Origin: Chroogloeocystis siderophila 5.2 s.c.1
Lineage (GTDB): Bacteria > Cyanobacteriota > Cyanobacteriia > Cyanobacteriales > Chroococcidiopsidaceae
Length of the DNA: 64,000 bases
Direction: 5' to 3'
Assembly: GCF_001904655.1 (NCBI RefSeq)
Contig: NZ_MRCC01000001.1
Span: 62,001 to 126,000 of the forward strand
In this document: positions 29,096-38,566 of the stretch, piece after piece
Layout: every line of letters starts with the position of its first letter
How positions within the stretch are numbered: the stretch's first letter is position 1
Program-made: the position numbers and the translations under genes
The notes under the pieces: model-generated
The model's database searches: none
Told to the model about the DNA's origin: nothing
What the model saw: only the letters and a program-made list of their open reading frames with translations

Positions 29096-29776
29096 TCAAT
29101 TGAAAACAATGTCAGGGCGTTTCCAAGCTAATGTCAACCCATCACCAATTGGAACCAAGCTGATGGCGACGCGCGCATCTTGATACAGTTTTTGATTGAA
29201 AGCGCGGATTTTATTGGTTCGATTATCCTGCACTTGGGGATCGGCGACTCTTCCTGACCACAGTACATTATCAACCGCAATTAAGCCACCAGGGCGAATG
29301 AGTTGTAATGCAAGCTCGTAGTAAGTATCGTAGTTGCTTTTGTCAGCATCAATCAAGGCAAAATCAAAAGTATTTGCGCCATCTGTTGCGAGTAGTTGTT
29401 TGAGGGTATCCTCAGCAGGCGCTATATGCAACTCAATCTTATTAGCAACACCAGCTTGGTTCCACCAATGACGCGCGATCTTCGTATATTCTTCGCTAAC
29501 ATCACACGCCACAACTTTACCTGTAGGCGGTAAGGCTAATGCTACAACAAGCGCACTATAGCCTGTAAACACGCCGATATCGAGGGTTTTTTGAGCTTGC
29601 ATGAGTTGCACAAGTAATGCGATAAATTGCCCTTGTTCTGGTGCAATTTGCATATTACCCATTGGGTGTTTTGCGGTTTCCTGTCGCAGTTGCGTTAATA
29701 CTTCTGCTTCGTTTAAAGAAACCGATCGCATATAGTTGTAAAGCTGTTCGTCAAGTTGCAGCGTTTGAACACCCAT
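29096..29776 (-). CDS. Class I SAM-dependent O-methyltransferase (SynOMT / YrrM type)
   Basis: A 226-residue family 3 O-methyltransferase. The SAM site is in TLDIGVFTGYSALVVALALP, followed by VVACDVSEEY, DFALIDADKSNY (metal-binding Asp) and GGLIAVDNVLWSG. Close relatives by motif include the Synechocystis catechol/caffeoyl-CoA methyltransferase and, in the wider family, Bacillus TrmR (YrrM), which methylates hydroxyuridine 34 in tRNA. ATG 29776 (MGVQTLQLDE) gives the normal length; a TTG at 29869 adds an untypical leader. The substrate is undecided; proximity to trhO makes tRNA worth testing. Confidence 0.87.
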   Translation of the reverse strand: MGVQTLQLDEQLYNYMRSVSLNEAEVLTQLRQETAKHPMGNMQIAPEQGQFIALLVQLMQAQKTLDIGVFTGYSALVVALALPPTGKVVACDVSEEYTKIARHWWNQAGVANKIELHIAPAEDTLKQLLATDGANTFDFALIDADKSNYDTYYELALQLIRPGGLIAVDNVLWSGRVADPQVQDNRTNKIRAFNQKLYQDARVAISLVPIGDGLTLAWKRPDIVFN

Positions 29777-29888
29777 TTGGCTTTTGCTTAAAAGTAGGTA
29801 ACAAAAAGGGGCTAGTAATTGGTAGCGATCGTTATATTCTACTAGCTCCTTATTTTGTGATTTTGACAATCCTGAATCTTAAATGAGT

Positions 29889-30095
29889 TTAATCGAGCTT
29901 GAGAGCGTTGACTGGTACTTCATCCCACGACTCGACTGTACGAATGCGTGCGATCCAACCGGCGGCTTTTTGCGTATCAGTTAAGTTACGTTCGTACGAC
30001 ACGTGACAATCGTTTGCTTGTTCCTCATTGGCGCAAGCAATACAAGCATGAATCATACCTGAAGGATCGATTTGCTCATTTACCCAGATTTTCAT
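29889..30095 (-). CDS. Small conserved cyanobacterial protein
   Basis: A 68-residue soluble protein beginning MKIWVNEQIDPSGMIHACIA, with paired cysteines in CIACANEEQANDC and a C-terminal WIARIRTVESWDEVP. The composition and complete ATG-to-TAA frame on an AT-rich background suggest a real gene. I do not know the family or its function. It lies just upstream of the methyltransferase on the same strand, so the two may share a transcript. Confidence 0.7.
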   Translation of the reverse strand: MKIWVNEQIDPSGMIHACIACANEEQANDCHVSYERNLTDTQKAAGWIARIRTVESWDEVPVNALKLD

Positions 30096-30203
30096 CAGAT
30101 GGCTCCTCCACTTGGAAAATCAATGATTAAAACCTGCTAATTGTATAGCTTACTGCTTTGCAACGTGATAAATTATAAATTTTAAATTATGAATCGGCTG
30201 AAC

Positions 30204-30707
30204 TCAAAAATCTGACATCTCAGTATTCGCGATTGATGCGATCGCCTCCCCAGTAACGCGACAAATGCGCCAGTCGGGTAAGATAGCTGCTCCCATACGA
30301 CGATAAAATGAGATCGCTGGCTCATTCCAATCTAAAACACTCCACTCCAGTCGTCCACAATCGCGCTCTATAGCAAGTTGTGCTAGATATTTTATCAAAG
30401 CTTTCCCTATACCTTGGCGACGATACTCAGGAAGTACAAACAAGTCTTCCAGATAGATTCCAGGTTGTGTGAGAAAAGTTGAATAGTTGTGAAAGAACAA
30501 CGCAAAACCCACAGCTTTTCCTTGAGTTTCAGCAATAATCGCTTCTACATACGGTTGAGGGTTAAACAAGTGTTGTCGTAACGCTTCTGCACTACCTGTT
30601 ACCGCATGAGATAATTTTTCATACTCGGCGAGTGCTTGAATCAAAAAGAATAGTACTGATACATCATCTGGAGTAGCAGGACGCAACGTTATTTCAGAAT
30701 TTATCAC
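30204..30707 (-). CDS. GNAT family N-acetyltransferase
   Basis: A 167-residue acetyltransferase. The acetyl-CoA loop is EYRRQGIGKALIKYLAQLA (Q/RxxGxG/A form) near 94-112, preceded by the YLEDLFVLP strand. The FYRRMGA motif lies near 143-149. This resembles diamine or arylalkylamine-type GNATs (LEDLFV and ERDCGRLEWSVLDWN), but the acceptor is unknown. The start is GTG 30707. It lies downstream of the sigma-factor terminator and has its own spacer. Confidence 0.88.
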   Translation of the reverse strand: MINSEITLRPATPDDVSVLFFLIQALAEYEKLSHAVTGSAEALRQHLFNPQPYVEAIIAETQGKAVGFALFFHNYSTFLTQPGIYLEDLFVLPEYRRQGIGKALIKYLAQLAIERDCGRLEWSVLDWNEPAISFYRRMGAAILPDWRICRVTGEAIASIANTEMSDF

Positions 30708-30755
30708 GTTTCAGCTTCTAAAGGTAAAAACCAAATTATTTAACACTACCCTATC

Positions 30756-30788
30756 TAAAAAAAAATAGAGCAGTTAATCAACTACTCT
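30756..30788 (-). terminator. Rho-independent terminator of the sigma-factor gene
   Basis: On the minus strand AGAGTAGTT-GATT-AACTGCTCT forms a 9-base stem with one mismatch, followed by nine U residues. It lies 60 bases after the sigma-factor stop codon. Confidence 0.75.
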
Positions 30789-30848
30789 CAACTACTAACC
30801 ATATTACTTCTTCTAGCCTAGTATAAACTAGCTAATCGCTAACTGCTT

Positions 30849-32003
30849 CTAGAACAACCATCCTTTTAGGCGTTTAGCAATTTGAGGACGACGTAACTTG
30901 CGCATAGCTTTACTTTGAATCTGGCGGACTCTTTCGCGGGAAAGATTAAATATACTGCCAACTTCTTCTAATGTACACGGTTCACTTGTAACCAAACCGT
31001 AGCGTAGCGAAATAACGTCTTTTTCTCTAGGAGTCAAAACATCTCCTAAAACATCCCAAATTTCCTGACGCATCATCGTTTCGCTCGTTTGTTGTTCTGG
31101 CGATTGGCTGTCTTCGTCTTCTAACAAATCTAGTAATTCAGTGTCTTCTTCTTTACCAACTCGGTGATTTAAAGAAAGTGATTTGCGTCGTAGTTGTAGC
31201 AGTTGACGCAAATGCTCTGCTGAAATTTCTAAAAATTGAGCAAGTTCTACTTCTGAAGGATTCCGTTGCAGTTGTTGTTTGAGTTCGCGTTGTGCTTTTT
31301 TGAGTTTGTTTAACTTTTCTACAATGTGAATTGGCAATCGAATTGTGCGAGCATCATTTGCGATCGCCCGTGTAATTGCTTGTCTAATCCACCAATAAGC
31401 ATAAGTAGAAAATTTGTATCCTTTATCAGGATCGAATTTTTCTGCTGCACGGTTTAACCCCATTGCGCCTTCTTGAATTAAATCTAAAAAAGGTAAACCG
31501 CGATTTAAATAGCGCTTGGCAATTGAGACAACTAAACGCAGATTGGAGCGAATCATTTTCCGCTTTGCTACGCGTCCTTGATATAGTCGGTGTTCCAACT
31601 GACGCTCTGACATTCCTAACAAAGTTGCCGCTTCTGCTTTATTCGGCTGGCGATTTATTTCTGCTTGCAAGCGCTGTTGTATTTCTTCAAATTCAACGAG
31701 GAACTTGACTCGCCGTGCTAGTTCTACTTCTTCCTCTGGTTTAAGTAAAGGATAGCGCGCCATTTCTTTAAAGAAGGCACCTACAGCATCGTCGGATTTA
31801 GTTTTCTGATACCCTGAAGGTCTTGCCGTAGCTAGATCTTCGTCTTTGTCTTCTACTTCTAAATTCTGTTCTATTGGAGATAAATCTGATGCGACTTCTG
31901 CTAAATTCTCTGGAGATGGTTCTTCTAAATCAGCACTGTTAATGTCACTATCTGTTGCTGTTGTTAATAGGGAATCAATTGCGTTTAATTCAGCAATATT
32001 CAT
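30849..32003 (-). CDS. sigC: Group 2 RNA polymerase sigma factor, SigC-like
   Basis: A 384-residue sigma-70 family protein. An acidic N-terminal region (1-75) replaces region 1.1. Region 1.2 is DDAVGAFFKEMARYPLLKPE, region 2 has RSNLRLVVSIAKRYLNRG and KFSTYAYWWIRQAITRAI, region 3 follows, and region 4 has the recognition helix in TLEEVGSIFNLSRERVRQIQ. The FFKEMARYPLL form of region 1.2 is what I recall for the SigC branch rather than SigB/D/E (LYLQEIGRVRLL). Group 2 factors are dispensable and act in stress and stationary phase. The SigC assignment is by motif, not by tree. Confidence 0.85.
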   Translation of the reverse strand: MNIAELNAIDSLLTTATDSDINSADLEEPSPENLAEVASDLSPIEQNLEVEDKDEDLATARPSGYQKTKSDDAVGAFFKEMARYPLLKPEEEVELARRVKFLVEFEEIQQRLQAEINRQPNKAEAATLLGMSERQLEHRLYQGRVAKRKMIRSNLRLVVSIAKRYLNRGLPFLDLIQEGAMGLNRAAEKFDPDKGYKFSTYAYWWIRQAITRAIANDARTIRLPIHIVEKLNKLKKAQRELKQQLQRNPSEVELAQFLEISAEHLRQLLQLRRKSLSLNHRVGKEEDTELLDLLEDEDSQSPEQQTSETMMRQEIWDVLGDVLTPREKDVISLRYGLVTSEPCTLEEVGSIFNLSRERVRQIQSKAMRKLRRPQIAKRLKGWLF

Positions 32004-32743
32004 ACTTTATATTAGGTTCAAGACTGATAAATGATTGACTTGCTAATATGATGAAAGGCAATTTTTGTGGACGAAGAAAAGATATCTACCATCTCGCATT
32101 TATGTCGAATTATTTTTGCCCATTAGTAATAGATTTTTCTCTTTCATCGCTTGTGCTGATTTTGACTTCTACTACATATTTTTTGACAGGGACAAAACTC
32201 CTCTACTTAGGTTAACAAATTTATTTAATTTTGTTGGGATTCTCTTGCGCTACTACGACTGAGTAACTTCTTTAGATTAAGTCTCAATTCATGAATACTT
32301 GAGGTTCACTTTATAAGAAAATTCGACTACTTTGATAAATATAAAGCTATGGCTAGCAAATAATTCTTGACATTTGCTAGAACGTATATACTTAAATTGC
32401 AAATCCTCAATAAATTTAAAGAGGAGCCAGTGGTGTTTTCTCTACCATGAAGCTACAATCTCACATTCTGCACTCATTTGTTGTCTACCAATAGGGAGAA
32501 AAGGCTTGGTAAAACACCTACGTTATAAGGCTGAGAAGTTGTATACTATCTAACACAAAAACTTTGCACAAGATTTTAGTATAGTAGACTACACTTGGGC
32601 GAAAACTCGCATCTTAGTGAATTGCTGTTAATTTACGTTAGAAGCACTACTAAGAAAAGATAGTAGATGTTATCACACAGTGATCGCTCTTTTAGCTTAT
32701 CAGTAAAAAAGTTTTAATATATTTAAATTCAAGAGTACATTCT
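32004..32743. other. Long gene-free spacer between sigC and priA
   Basis: This 740-base spacer holds the divergent promoters of sigC and priA. It is AT-rich with several short imperfect palindromes. A 65-codon frame at 32065-32262 has an aromatic, unbalanced composition (FFSFIACADFDFYYIFF) and I do not believe it codes. I see no RNA gene or repeat family member. Confidence 0.55.
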
Positions 32744-35212
32744 ATGTATCTTCCTGGCTTGAAATCATCAATCGTCGCAGCAGAACCGAGAGTTCCCTTT
32801 CAACTTACCTCGCGTTGGATTGAAGTATTAGTAGATTGCCCAGGAGTGCAAGGTATTTATACTTATAAATTACCAGCAGAGTTAGACGTACAACCAGGAG
32901 ACATTTTGAGTGTACCGTTTGGTACATCGCAAGTAGGAGCGATCGCGATTCGTTTATCACAACCACCAGCAGATTTAGCCCAAGACAAAATCAAAGAAGT
33001 CATAGATATCGTCAGTGCGGGCTTTTTTCCTAGTGGATATTGGCAATTACTCAATCGTATTGCTGAATATTACTACACGCCATTGATGCAAGTGATTCGA
33101 GTTGCTTTACCGCCAGGGTTATTAGGGCGATCGCAGCGGCGCATTCGGCTGATTGCAAAAGCAGATGCTGCGACTCAATTTTTAACTCCCGCAGCGCGAC
33201 AAATCCTTGAACTGTTGCAAGCGCAAAATCAGGGAGATTATAGCTTTACCCACATCCAACGCCAAGTTAAAGGCGCGTATCGTGGAGTACGGGAATTGCT
33301 GCGATCGCACTTGGTAGAAAGTTACTTAGAACCGCCACGATTGTCTAAACCAAAGCGACAAAAAGCCGTTACGCTCGTAGGAACTGGATTAGAAAGTGAT
33401 ATCACTTCCCGCCAGCGCGAAATTTTAGAAGTTTTGCGACGTCGTGGTGGCGATATGTGGCTAAGTGAGTTGTTGCAGATTTGTAGTACGAGTTCCGCAA
33501 CGCTCAAAACATTAGAGCAAAAAGGTTATATTGTTATTCAAGAGCGCGAGGTGTTACGCATCGCGTTCGATGTGATCGCACAAGATCAACCCAAAGCCTT
33601 AACATCAGCGCAGTCGCAAGCCTTAGAAACGATTACTCAGTTGGATGGCTACGCTCAAGTTTTGCTGCATGGAGTGACAGGATCGGGAAAAACCGAAGTT
33701 TATTTACAAGCGATCGCGCCATTGCTCAATCAAGGTAAATCCGCCTTAGTTCTCGTTCCCGAAATTGGGTTGACGCCACAATTAACAGATCGTTTCCGCG
33801 CGCGTTTTGGTAACAAAGTCTGTGTCTACCACAGCGCCTTATCCGATGGCGAACGTTATGACACCTGGCGACAAATGCTAACAGGCGAACCGCAAGTCGT
33901 GATTGGTACGCGTTCGGCAGTATTTGCACCTTTACCGCATTTAGGTTTAATCATCCTCGATGAAGAACATGATAGCAGCTTCAAACAAGACCAACCAATT
34001 CCTACCTATCATGCGCGTACCGTAGCCACTTGGCGCGCTGAACTCGAAAATTGTCCTCTCGTTTTAGGTTCCGCCACTCCTTCTTTAGAAACGTGGGTAG
34101 AAGTGAAAAGCGAGAACACGTTAAATACCCATTACCTCTCCCTTCCCGAACGCATCCAATCGCGCCCTCTTCCTCCTGTAGAAATAGTTGATATGCGCCA
34201 AGAGTTGCAGCAGGGAAATCGTTCAATTTTTAGCCGATCGCTACAAGGTGCTTTACAGCAGTTGCAAGAACGCGAACAGCAGGGAATTTTATTTATCCAC
34301 CGTCGGGGACACAGTACGTTTGTTTCTTGTCGTAGTTGCGGATACGTCATTGAGTGTCCGCATTGCGATGTTTCGCTAGCGTATCACCAAACCGAGGAAA
34401 AAGCGCCAGAAATCTTGCGGTGTCATTACTGTAATTATGCACAGTCGCATCCGCGTCATTGTCCTGAATGTAGTTCGCCTTATTTAAAGTTTTTTGGTAG
34501 CGGAACACAGCGAGTCGCACAAGAGTTAACGCGACAGTTTCCGCAGTTACGAGTCATTCGGTTTGATAGTGATACAACTCGTACCAAAGGTTCACATCGC
34601 ACGCTACTAACGCGGTTTGCAAACCGCGAAGCTGATTTGTTGGTGGGAACGCAAATGCTGACAAAAGGACTTGATTTACCACAAGTTACCTTAGTTGGCG
34701 TTGTCGCTGCGGATGGATTGTTGCATCTCGCCGATTATCGCGCCGCCGAACGTGCGTTTCAAACCTTGACACAAGTTGCAGGTCGTGCTGGGCGCGGCGA
34801 AGATCCAGGAAGAGTCATTTTACAAACGTATTCGCCTGAACATCCTGTGATTCAAGCAGTGCAACAACACGTCTACGAAGCTTTTACTGAAGCAGAATTG
34901 CAGCAACGCGCTGCACTCAATTATCCACCCTATGGAAGATTGATTTTGTTGCGATTAAGTAGCACTGATCCAGCTACGGTAGAAAGTACCGCCCAACAGA
35001 TCGCAGCACAGTTAAACACTATCTCGAATTGTGAGATTTTAGGACCCGCACCAGCAAGTGTTTTACGAGTTTCTAATCGTTACCGTTGGCAAATTCTACT
35101 GAAGCTTGCATCGGAGATACAGCCCGAATTACCCGACTGGGAAGCTATGCGATCGCTGATTCCACCTTCGGTAAGTCTCACCATCGATGTCGATCCACTA
35201 AATTTTATGTAA
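32744..35212 (+). CDS. priA: Primosomal protein N' (replication restart helicase)
   Basis: PriA reloads the replisome at repaired forks. The 822-residue protein has an N-terminal 3'-end binding domain (LTSRWIEVLVDCPGVQGIYT, about 21-130), a winged helix, then the superfamily 2 helicase core with Walker A GVTGSGKTEVYLQ near 309-321 and DEEHDSSFKQ near 405-414. The zinc module has CRSCG, CPHCD, CHYCN and CPECS pairs between about 527 and 580. Full length and intact. No gene shares its transcript downstream. Confidence 0.96.
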   Translation: MYLPGLKSSIVAAEPRVPFQLTSRWIEVLVDCPGVQGIYTYKLPAELDVQPGDILSVPFGTSQVGAIAIRLSQPPADLAQDKIKEVIDIVSAGFFPSGYWQLLNRIAEYYYTPLMQVIRVALPPGLLGRSQRRIRLIAKADAATQFLTPAARQILELLQAQNQGDYSFTHIQRQVKGAYRGVRELLRSHLVESYLEPPRLSKPKRQKAVTLVGTGLESDITSRQREILEVLRRRGGDMWLSELLQICSTSSATLKTLEQKGYIVIQEREVLRIAFDVIAQDQPKALTSAQSQALETITQLDGYAQVLLHGVTGSGKTEVYLQAIAPLLNQGKSALVLVPEIGLTPQLTDRFRARFGNKVCVYHSALSDGERYDTWRQMLTGEPQVVIGTRSAVFAPLPHLGLIILDEEHDSSFKQDQPIPTYHARTVATWRAELENCPLVLGSATPSLETWVEVKSENTLNTHYLSLPERIQSRPLPPVEIVDMRQELQQGNRSIFSRSLQGALQQLQEREQQGILFIHRRGHSTFVSCRSCGYVIECPHCDVSLAYHQTEEKAPEILRCHYCNYAQSHPRHCPECSSPYLKFFGSGTQRVAQELTRQFPQLRVIRFDSDTTRTKGSHRTLLTRFANREADLLVGTQMLTKGLDLPQVTLVGVVAADGLLHLADYRAAERAFQTLTQVAGRAGRGEDPGRVILQTYSPEHPVIQAVQQHVYEAFTEAELQQRAALNYPPYGRLILLRLSSTDPATVESTAQQIAAQLNTISNCEILGPAPASVLRVSNRYRWQILLKLASEIQPELPDWEAMRSLIPPSVSLTIDVDPLNFM

Positions 35213-35311
35213 ACGAATGATTTTGGATTTACGCGCTACTACAGAACAGGATCGAAAAAACAGTCCTTTTGTATAGCAGTGGACACAACAACACAAAAAT
35301 TTCAACTATGT

Positions 35312-35464
35312 AGCGCGGCTAGCGCGGCGATTGTATGAAAAAGAGGGTTTTATTATTGAGGGAATCCTACGCGAGTGTCTTAAAGCCTGGCGATCGCTTC
35401 GAGTCTTTAGTTTTAATGTCGATGCTACAAAGCGAGTACAAGACAAATTAAGTAAGATTATTTA
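35312..35464 (+). pseudogene. GNAT acetyltransferase fragment
   Basis: A frame reading RLARRLYEKEGFIIEGILRE CLKAWR ends at TAA 35462-35464. LYEKEGFIIEG is the conserved last motif of GNAT acetyltransferases, but no N-terminal part is found upstream, where the sequence is AT-rich with TATAGCAGT-type repeat ends at 35272. It is a decayed 3' fragment. Confidence 0.5.
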
Positions 35465-35561
35465 AATCCTAGCGATTGCGCATAGCGCAGTATCCGAAGC
35501 GATCGCATCAAATAGTATCATCTAAAGTTGACGAGCGTTAGCAAGTAAATCGCAACTTGTT

Positions 35562-36140
35562 ATGGCAATTGATGACTTAGAAACCTTTCAAGCTCAAGAT
35601 CGCCAACAGTGGCGGGAATGGCTAGAGAAAAATCATTGTACTTCTCGCGGTATTTGGCTCATCTACTACAAAGTAAAAAGTGGTAAGCCAAGCGTTCAAT
35701 ATAGCGAAGCAGTAAAAGAAGCTTTATGCTTTGGTTGGATTGATAGTAAAGTGAGATCTTTAGATACTGAATCTTATATGCAGATCTTCACACCTCGAAA
35801 ATCAAAAAGTGTGTGGTCAAAATTAAATAAGCAGTATATCGAAGAATTGATAGAACAAAATTTGATGACTGAGGCTGGTCTTAAAAAGATTGAAACTGCA
35901 AAACAAGATGGTTCATGGACTACGTTAGATGAGAGTGAAGCTTTGATAATTCCGGCAGATTTGCAGCAAGCATTAATAGCGAATGAAACTGCTAATCAAT
36001 ATTTTGTGGCATTTAGTAATACAATTAAAAAGAATATACTGTATTGGATTACTAGTGCTAAGCGTATAGAAACAAGATTGAAGCGCATCGAGCAAACTGT
36101 CAATTCAGCAGCACAAAACAAAAGTCCTCTAGCACGATAA
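35562..36140 (+). CDS. YdeI/OmpD-associated family protein
   Basis: A 192-residue cytoplasmic protein with the YdeI pattern: WREWLEKNHCTSRGIWLIYY, YSEAVKEALCFGWIDSKVRS, TPRKSKSVWSKLNKQYIEEL, and a lysine-rich C-terminal helix (FSNTIKKNILYWITSAKRIE). Family members protect against antimicrobial peptides in some bacteria and their biochemistry is unknown. Complete and single; a short spacer with a MITE-like element follows. Confidence 0.88.
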   Translation: MAIDDLETFQAQDRQQWREWLEKNHCTSRGIWLIYYKVKSGKPSVQYSEAVKEALCFGWIDSKVRSLDTESYMQIFTPRKSKSVWSKLNKQYIEELIEQNLMTEAGLKKIETAKQDGSWTTLDESEALIIPADLQQALIANETANQYFVAFSNTIKKNILYWITSAKRIETRLKRIEQTVNSAAQNKSPLAR

Positions 36141-36313
36141 CTGTAGTAATTGTGTATTTGCTTGTTGCCTTAGTATCCGAAAATTCCCAAAATCTTGATT
36201 TTTTGCTCCTCAAGCTATATAAGTTAAGCGTAATTCAATTAACATTTAATACATCTCAATCCAAAATCCAAAATAGTATAAGCTATTAAGCTGAGGAAAA
36301 TTTTGTGCTGATA

Positions 36314-36426
36314 TATAGCAGTCCCAAATCATTTGTGAAAACCTCTCCTTATTTCTTGCCTCTGTGCTCTCTGCGTCTCTGTGGTTCGTTTCAAAAACAT
36401 CTTTCAATTCAAATAGGATTGCTATA
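36314..36426. mobile_element. MITE-like element with TATAGCARTCC termini
   Basis: A 113-base element starts TATAGCAGTCCCAAAT and ends ATTTGAATAGG-type sequence closing with GGATTGCTATA, an imperfect terminal inverted repeat (10 of the first 11 bases). The interior carries a CTCTGTGCTCTCTGCGTCTC string that I recall as a common dispersed cyanobacterial repeat. Its right end is 4 bases from the GTG start of the next gene. Confidence 0.55.
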
Positions 36427-36430
36427 GTTT

Positions 36431-37045
36431 GTGATTCTCTATTTACTGGATCTTTTAGGTGTCGCTGTTTTCGCGGTAAGTGGAGCGCTAGCAGCAGGGC
36501 GTAAAAGCTTGGATTTGTTGGGTGTAGCAGCGATCGCCATTGTTACAGCAATTGGTGGAGGTACGCTACGCGATGTTTTGCTAGATAATCCAGTATTCTG
36601 GATTCAAAATCCCATTTATTTAGTAGTCATTCTATCCTCTGCCGCACTAACGCTTATCTACACTCGGTTTCGCCAACCACCGGCTAAAGCACTCTTAATC
36701 GCTGACGCACTGGGTTTAAGCTTTTTTGCAATTAGTGGCGCTCAAGGCGTGGAACAAGCAGATTTATCTCGCATTATTGTTGTCTTAATGGGAACAATTA
36801 CAGGCGTTGCGGGAGGTGTTATACGCGATGTCCTATTAGCCGAAATTCCTCTGATTTTGCGACGCGGAAATCTCTACGCAACAGCAGCGATCGCTGGTAT
36901 TATCATGTATCTAATTTTACAACAATTCGGCATTGTGCGAACAGTTGCGGCTTTACTAGGAATGGGAACAATTACAGCACTCAGGCTTGCTTCCATCGTT
37001 TGGGGATTATCGCTTCCTGTATTTAGTTTGCAAGATCGTCAGTAA
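36431..37045 (+). CDS. TRIC-type (UPF0126/YadS) cation channel family protein
   Basis: A 204-residue membrane protein with seven predicted spans built from two three-span repeats: residues 1-50 ([18 protein letters not shown]) and 85-135 ([15 protein letters not shown]), each followed by a glycine turn and RDVLL ([11 protein letters not shown] and [13 protein letters not shown]). Prokaryotic TRIC proteins form monovalent cation channels. The start is GTG 36431. The preceding MITE leaves only 4 bases of native leader, so the ribosome site must be supplied by the element's end or be absent. Confidence 0.9.
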   Translation: MILYLLDLLGVAVFAVSGALAAGRKSLDLLGVAAIAIVTAIGGGTLRDVLLDNPVFWIQNPIYLVVILSSAALTLIYTRFRQPPAKALLIADALGLSFFAISGAQGVEQADLSRIIVVLMGTITGVAGGVIRDVLLAEIPLILRRGNLYATAAIAGIIMYLILQQFGIVRTVAALLGMGTITALRLASIVWGLSLPVFSLQDRQ

Positions 37046-37148
37046 ACCTAGAAAAAGATTCACCGCACGAGTTACAAAAAGTGAACTTCCTGCATAAATG
37101 CGATCACAAATAAATTCTGTCTACCCTTGTAAAATTATTGATGTCTAA

Positions 37149-37200
37149 AGTGTGCAGAGGCACACTTTGTTTAAGTAGCTGCGACTTCAGTCGCAAGGCT
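37149..37200 (+). repeat. Two-hairpin dispersed repeat, copy C
   Basis: AGTGTGC-AGAG-GCACACT forms a 7-base hairpin, then TTGTTTAAGTAGC, then TGCGACT-TC-AGTCGCA, a perfect second hairpin. It is the most symmetrical copy. It lies just past the stop of guanine deaminase (read leftward) and could act as its terminator. Confidence 0.65.
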
Positions 37201-37225
37201 TAAAACCGTCAAAGAGAAGTTCATA

Positions 37226-38566
37226 TCAAGAAACACCTTCATAATATGGCGTGTAAACTTCGCCCATAATATACGTTGCATGAACTGCGCGATCGCCGCC
37301 TAGCACAATCAGTGCAAACACTTGTTCTGCAAGTTCTGCTAGTGAAGTTGGGGTTGTTGCAGGATTCCGCAGCGCCATTAACGGAGTTGCGCGCATATTG
37401 AGAACAACGAAGTCAGCTTCTTTACCGATATCAAAGTTACCAATTTTATCTTCTAAAGACAGCGCCTTTGCACCGCCCAGCGTTGCTAAAAAGAGTGCCT
37501 GAAAGGGCGATAGCTTCTGATTTTGAAGTTGAGCAACTTTATATGCTTCACTGGCAGTGTCTAAAAGCGAAAAACTCGTTCCCGCACCGACATCGGTTCC
37601 TAAACCTAGTTTTACAGGGTGTTCTCTACATTTAGCCTGTGTCAGCTTGAAAAGTCCACTTCCTAGAAACAAATTAGAGGTTGGGCAAAATGCGATCGCT
37701 GACTTGGCTTGCGATAATCTCTGAAATTCTGCGTCTGTGAGTTGGACTCCGTGCGCGAACACTGAGCGATCTCCGACTAATCCGGCGCGATCATAAACAT
37801 CTAAATAACCCTGACTTTCAGGAAATAGCTGTTTTACCCACTCAACTTCATTGACATTTTCTGATAAATGTGTATGCAAATAAACATCGGGAAATTCTGT
37901 TAAAAGCTTTCCTGCTAACCGCAGTTGTTCAGGAGTTGATGTGATTGCAAACCGAGGCGTAACAGCATAAAGTAAACGTTCTTTTTTATGCCACTTTTGA
38001 ATCAGTTGCTTACTTTCTTGATACGATGTTTCAGCAGTATCTGAAAGGTTATCTGGTGCATGACGATCCATCATCACTTTACCAGCAATCATTCTTAAAT
38101 TCTGCCGACTTGCTTCTTCAAAAAAAGCATCAACTGATTGCGGATGAACTGTCGCAAAAACGAGTGCAGTTGTTGTACCATTTCTCAGTAGTTCATTAAG
38201 AAAAATTGCCGCAATTTTTTGTGCGTATGCTTTATCTTTAAATTTTGCCTCAGTTGGAAATACATACTCATTCAACCATTCCAAAAGTTGCTCTCCATAC
38301 GCAGCAATCATTTCTGTCTGAGGAAAATGGATATGCGTATCAATAAATCCTGGCATGATTAACATTCCAGGATAAGCAGTTATTGGAACTTCTGCGTATT
38401 TGCTTTGTAAGCTTTGATAATGTCCTAATTCCTTTATTTTACCATTTTCGATGACAAGTAATCCATCAGCGATATAGCGGACACTTTCAGCTTCAGAAAC
38501 ATAAAATGGATCGTCAACAAAGTCAAGGAAAGCACAACGAAAAGCTTTAACTGATTGTGTTAGCAT
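37226..38566 (-). CDS. guaD: Guanine deaminase
   Basis: Converts guanine to xanthine in purine salvage and nitrogen recovery. The 446-residue amidohydrolase has the zinc motif PGFIDTHIHFPQTEM (His78 and His80), the guanine-deaminase signature AYGEQLLEWLNEYVFPTE, HTHLSEN, and GLGTDVGAGTSFS carrying the final Asp. Length and motifs match the family. ATG 38566 is preferred over the TTG one codon upstream. No purine gene is adjacent. Confidence 0.94.
   Translation of the reverse strand: MLTQSVKAFRCAFLDFVDDPFYVSEAESVRYIADGLLVIENGKIKELGHYQSLQSKYAEVPITAYPGMLIMPGFIDTHIHFPQTEMIAAYGEQLLEWLNEYVFPTEAKFKDKAYAQKIAAIFLNELLRNGTTTALVFATVHPQSVDAFFEEASRQNLRMIAGKVMMDRHAPDNLSDTAETSYQESKQLIQKWHKKERLLYAVTPRFAITSTPEQLRLAGKLLTEFPDVYLHTHLSENVNEVEWVKQLFPESQGYLDVYDRAGLVGDRSVFAHGVQLTDAEFQRLSQAKSAIAFCPTSNLFLGSGLFKLTQAKCREHPVKLGLGTDVGAGTSFSLLDTASEAYKVAQLQNQKLSPFQALFLATLGGAKALSLEDKIGNFDIGKEADFVVLNMRATPLMALRNPATTPTSLAELAEQVFALIVLGGDRAVHATYIMGEVYTPYYEGVS

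Noticed and set aside
32065-32262. 65-codon ORF between sigC and priA
   Set aside because: Composition is extremely aromatic (FFSFIACADFDFYYIFF) and unlike a folded protein; there is no ribosome site and it lies in AT-rich promoter DNA.
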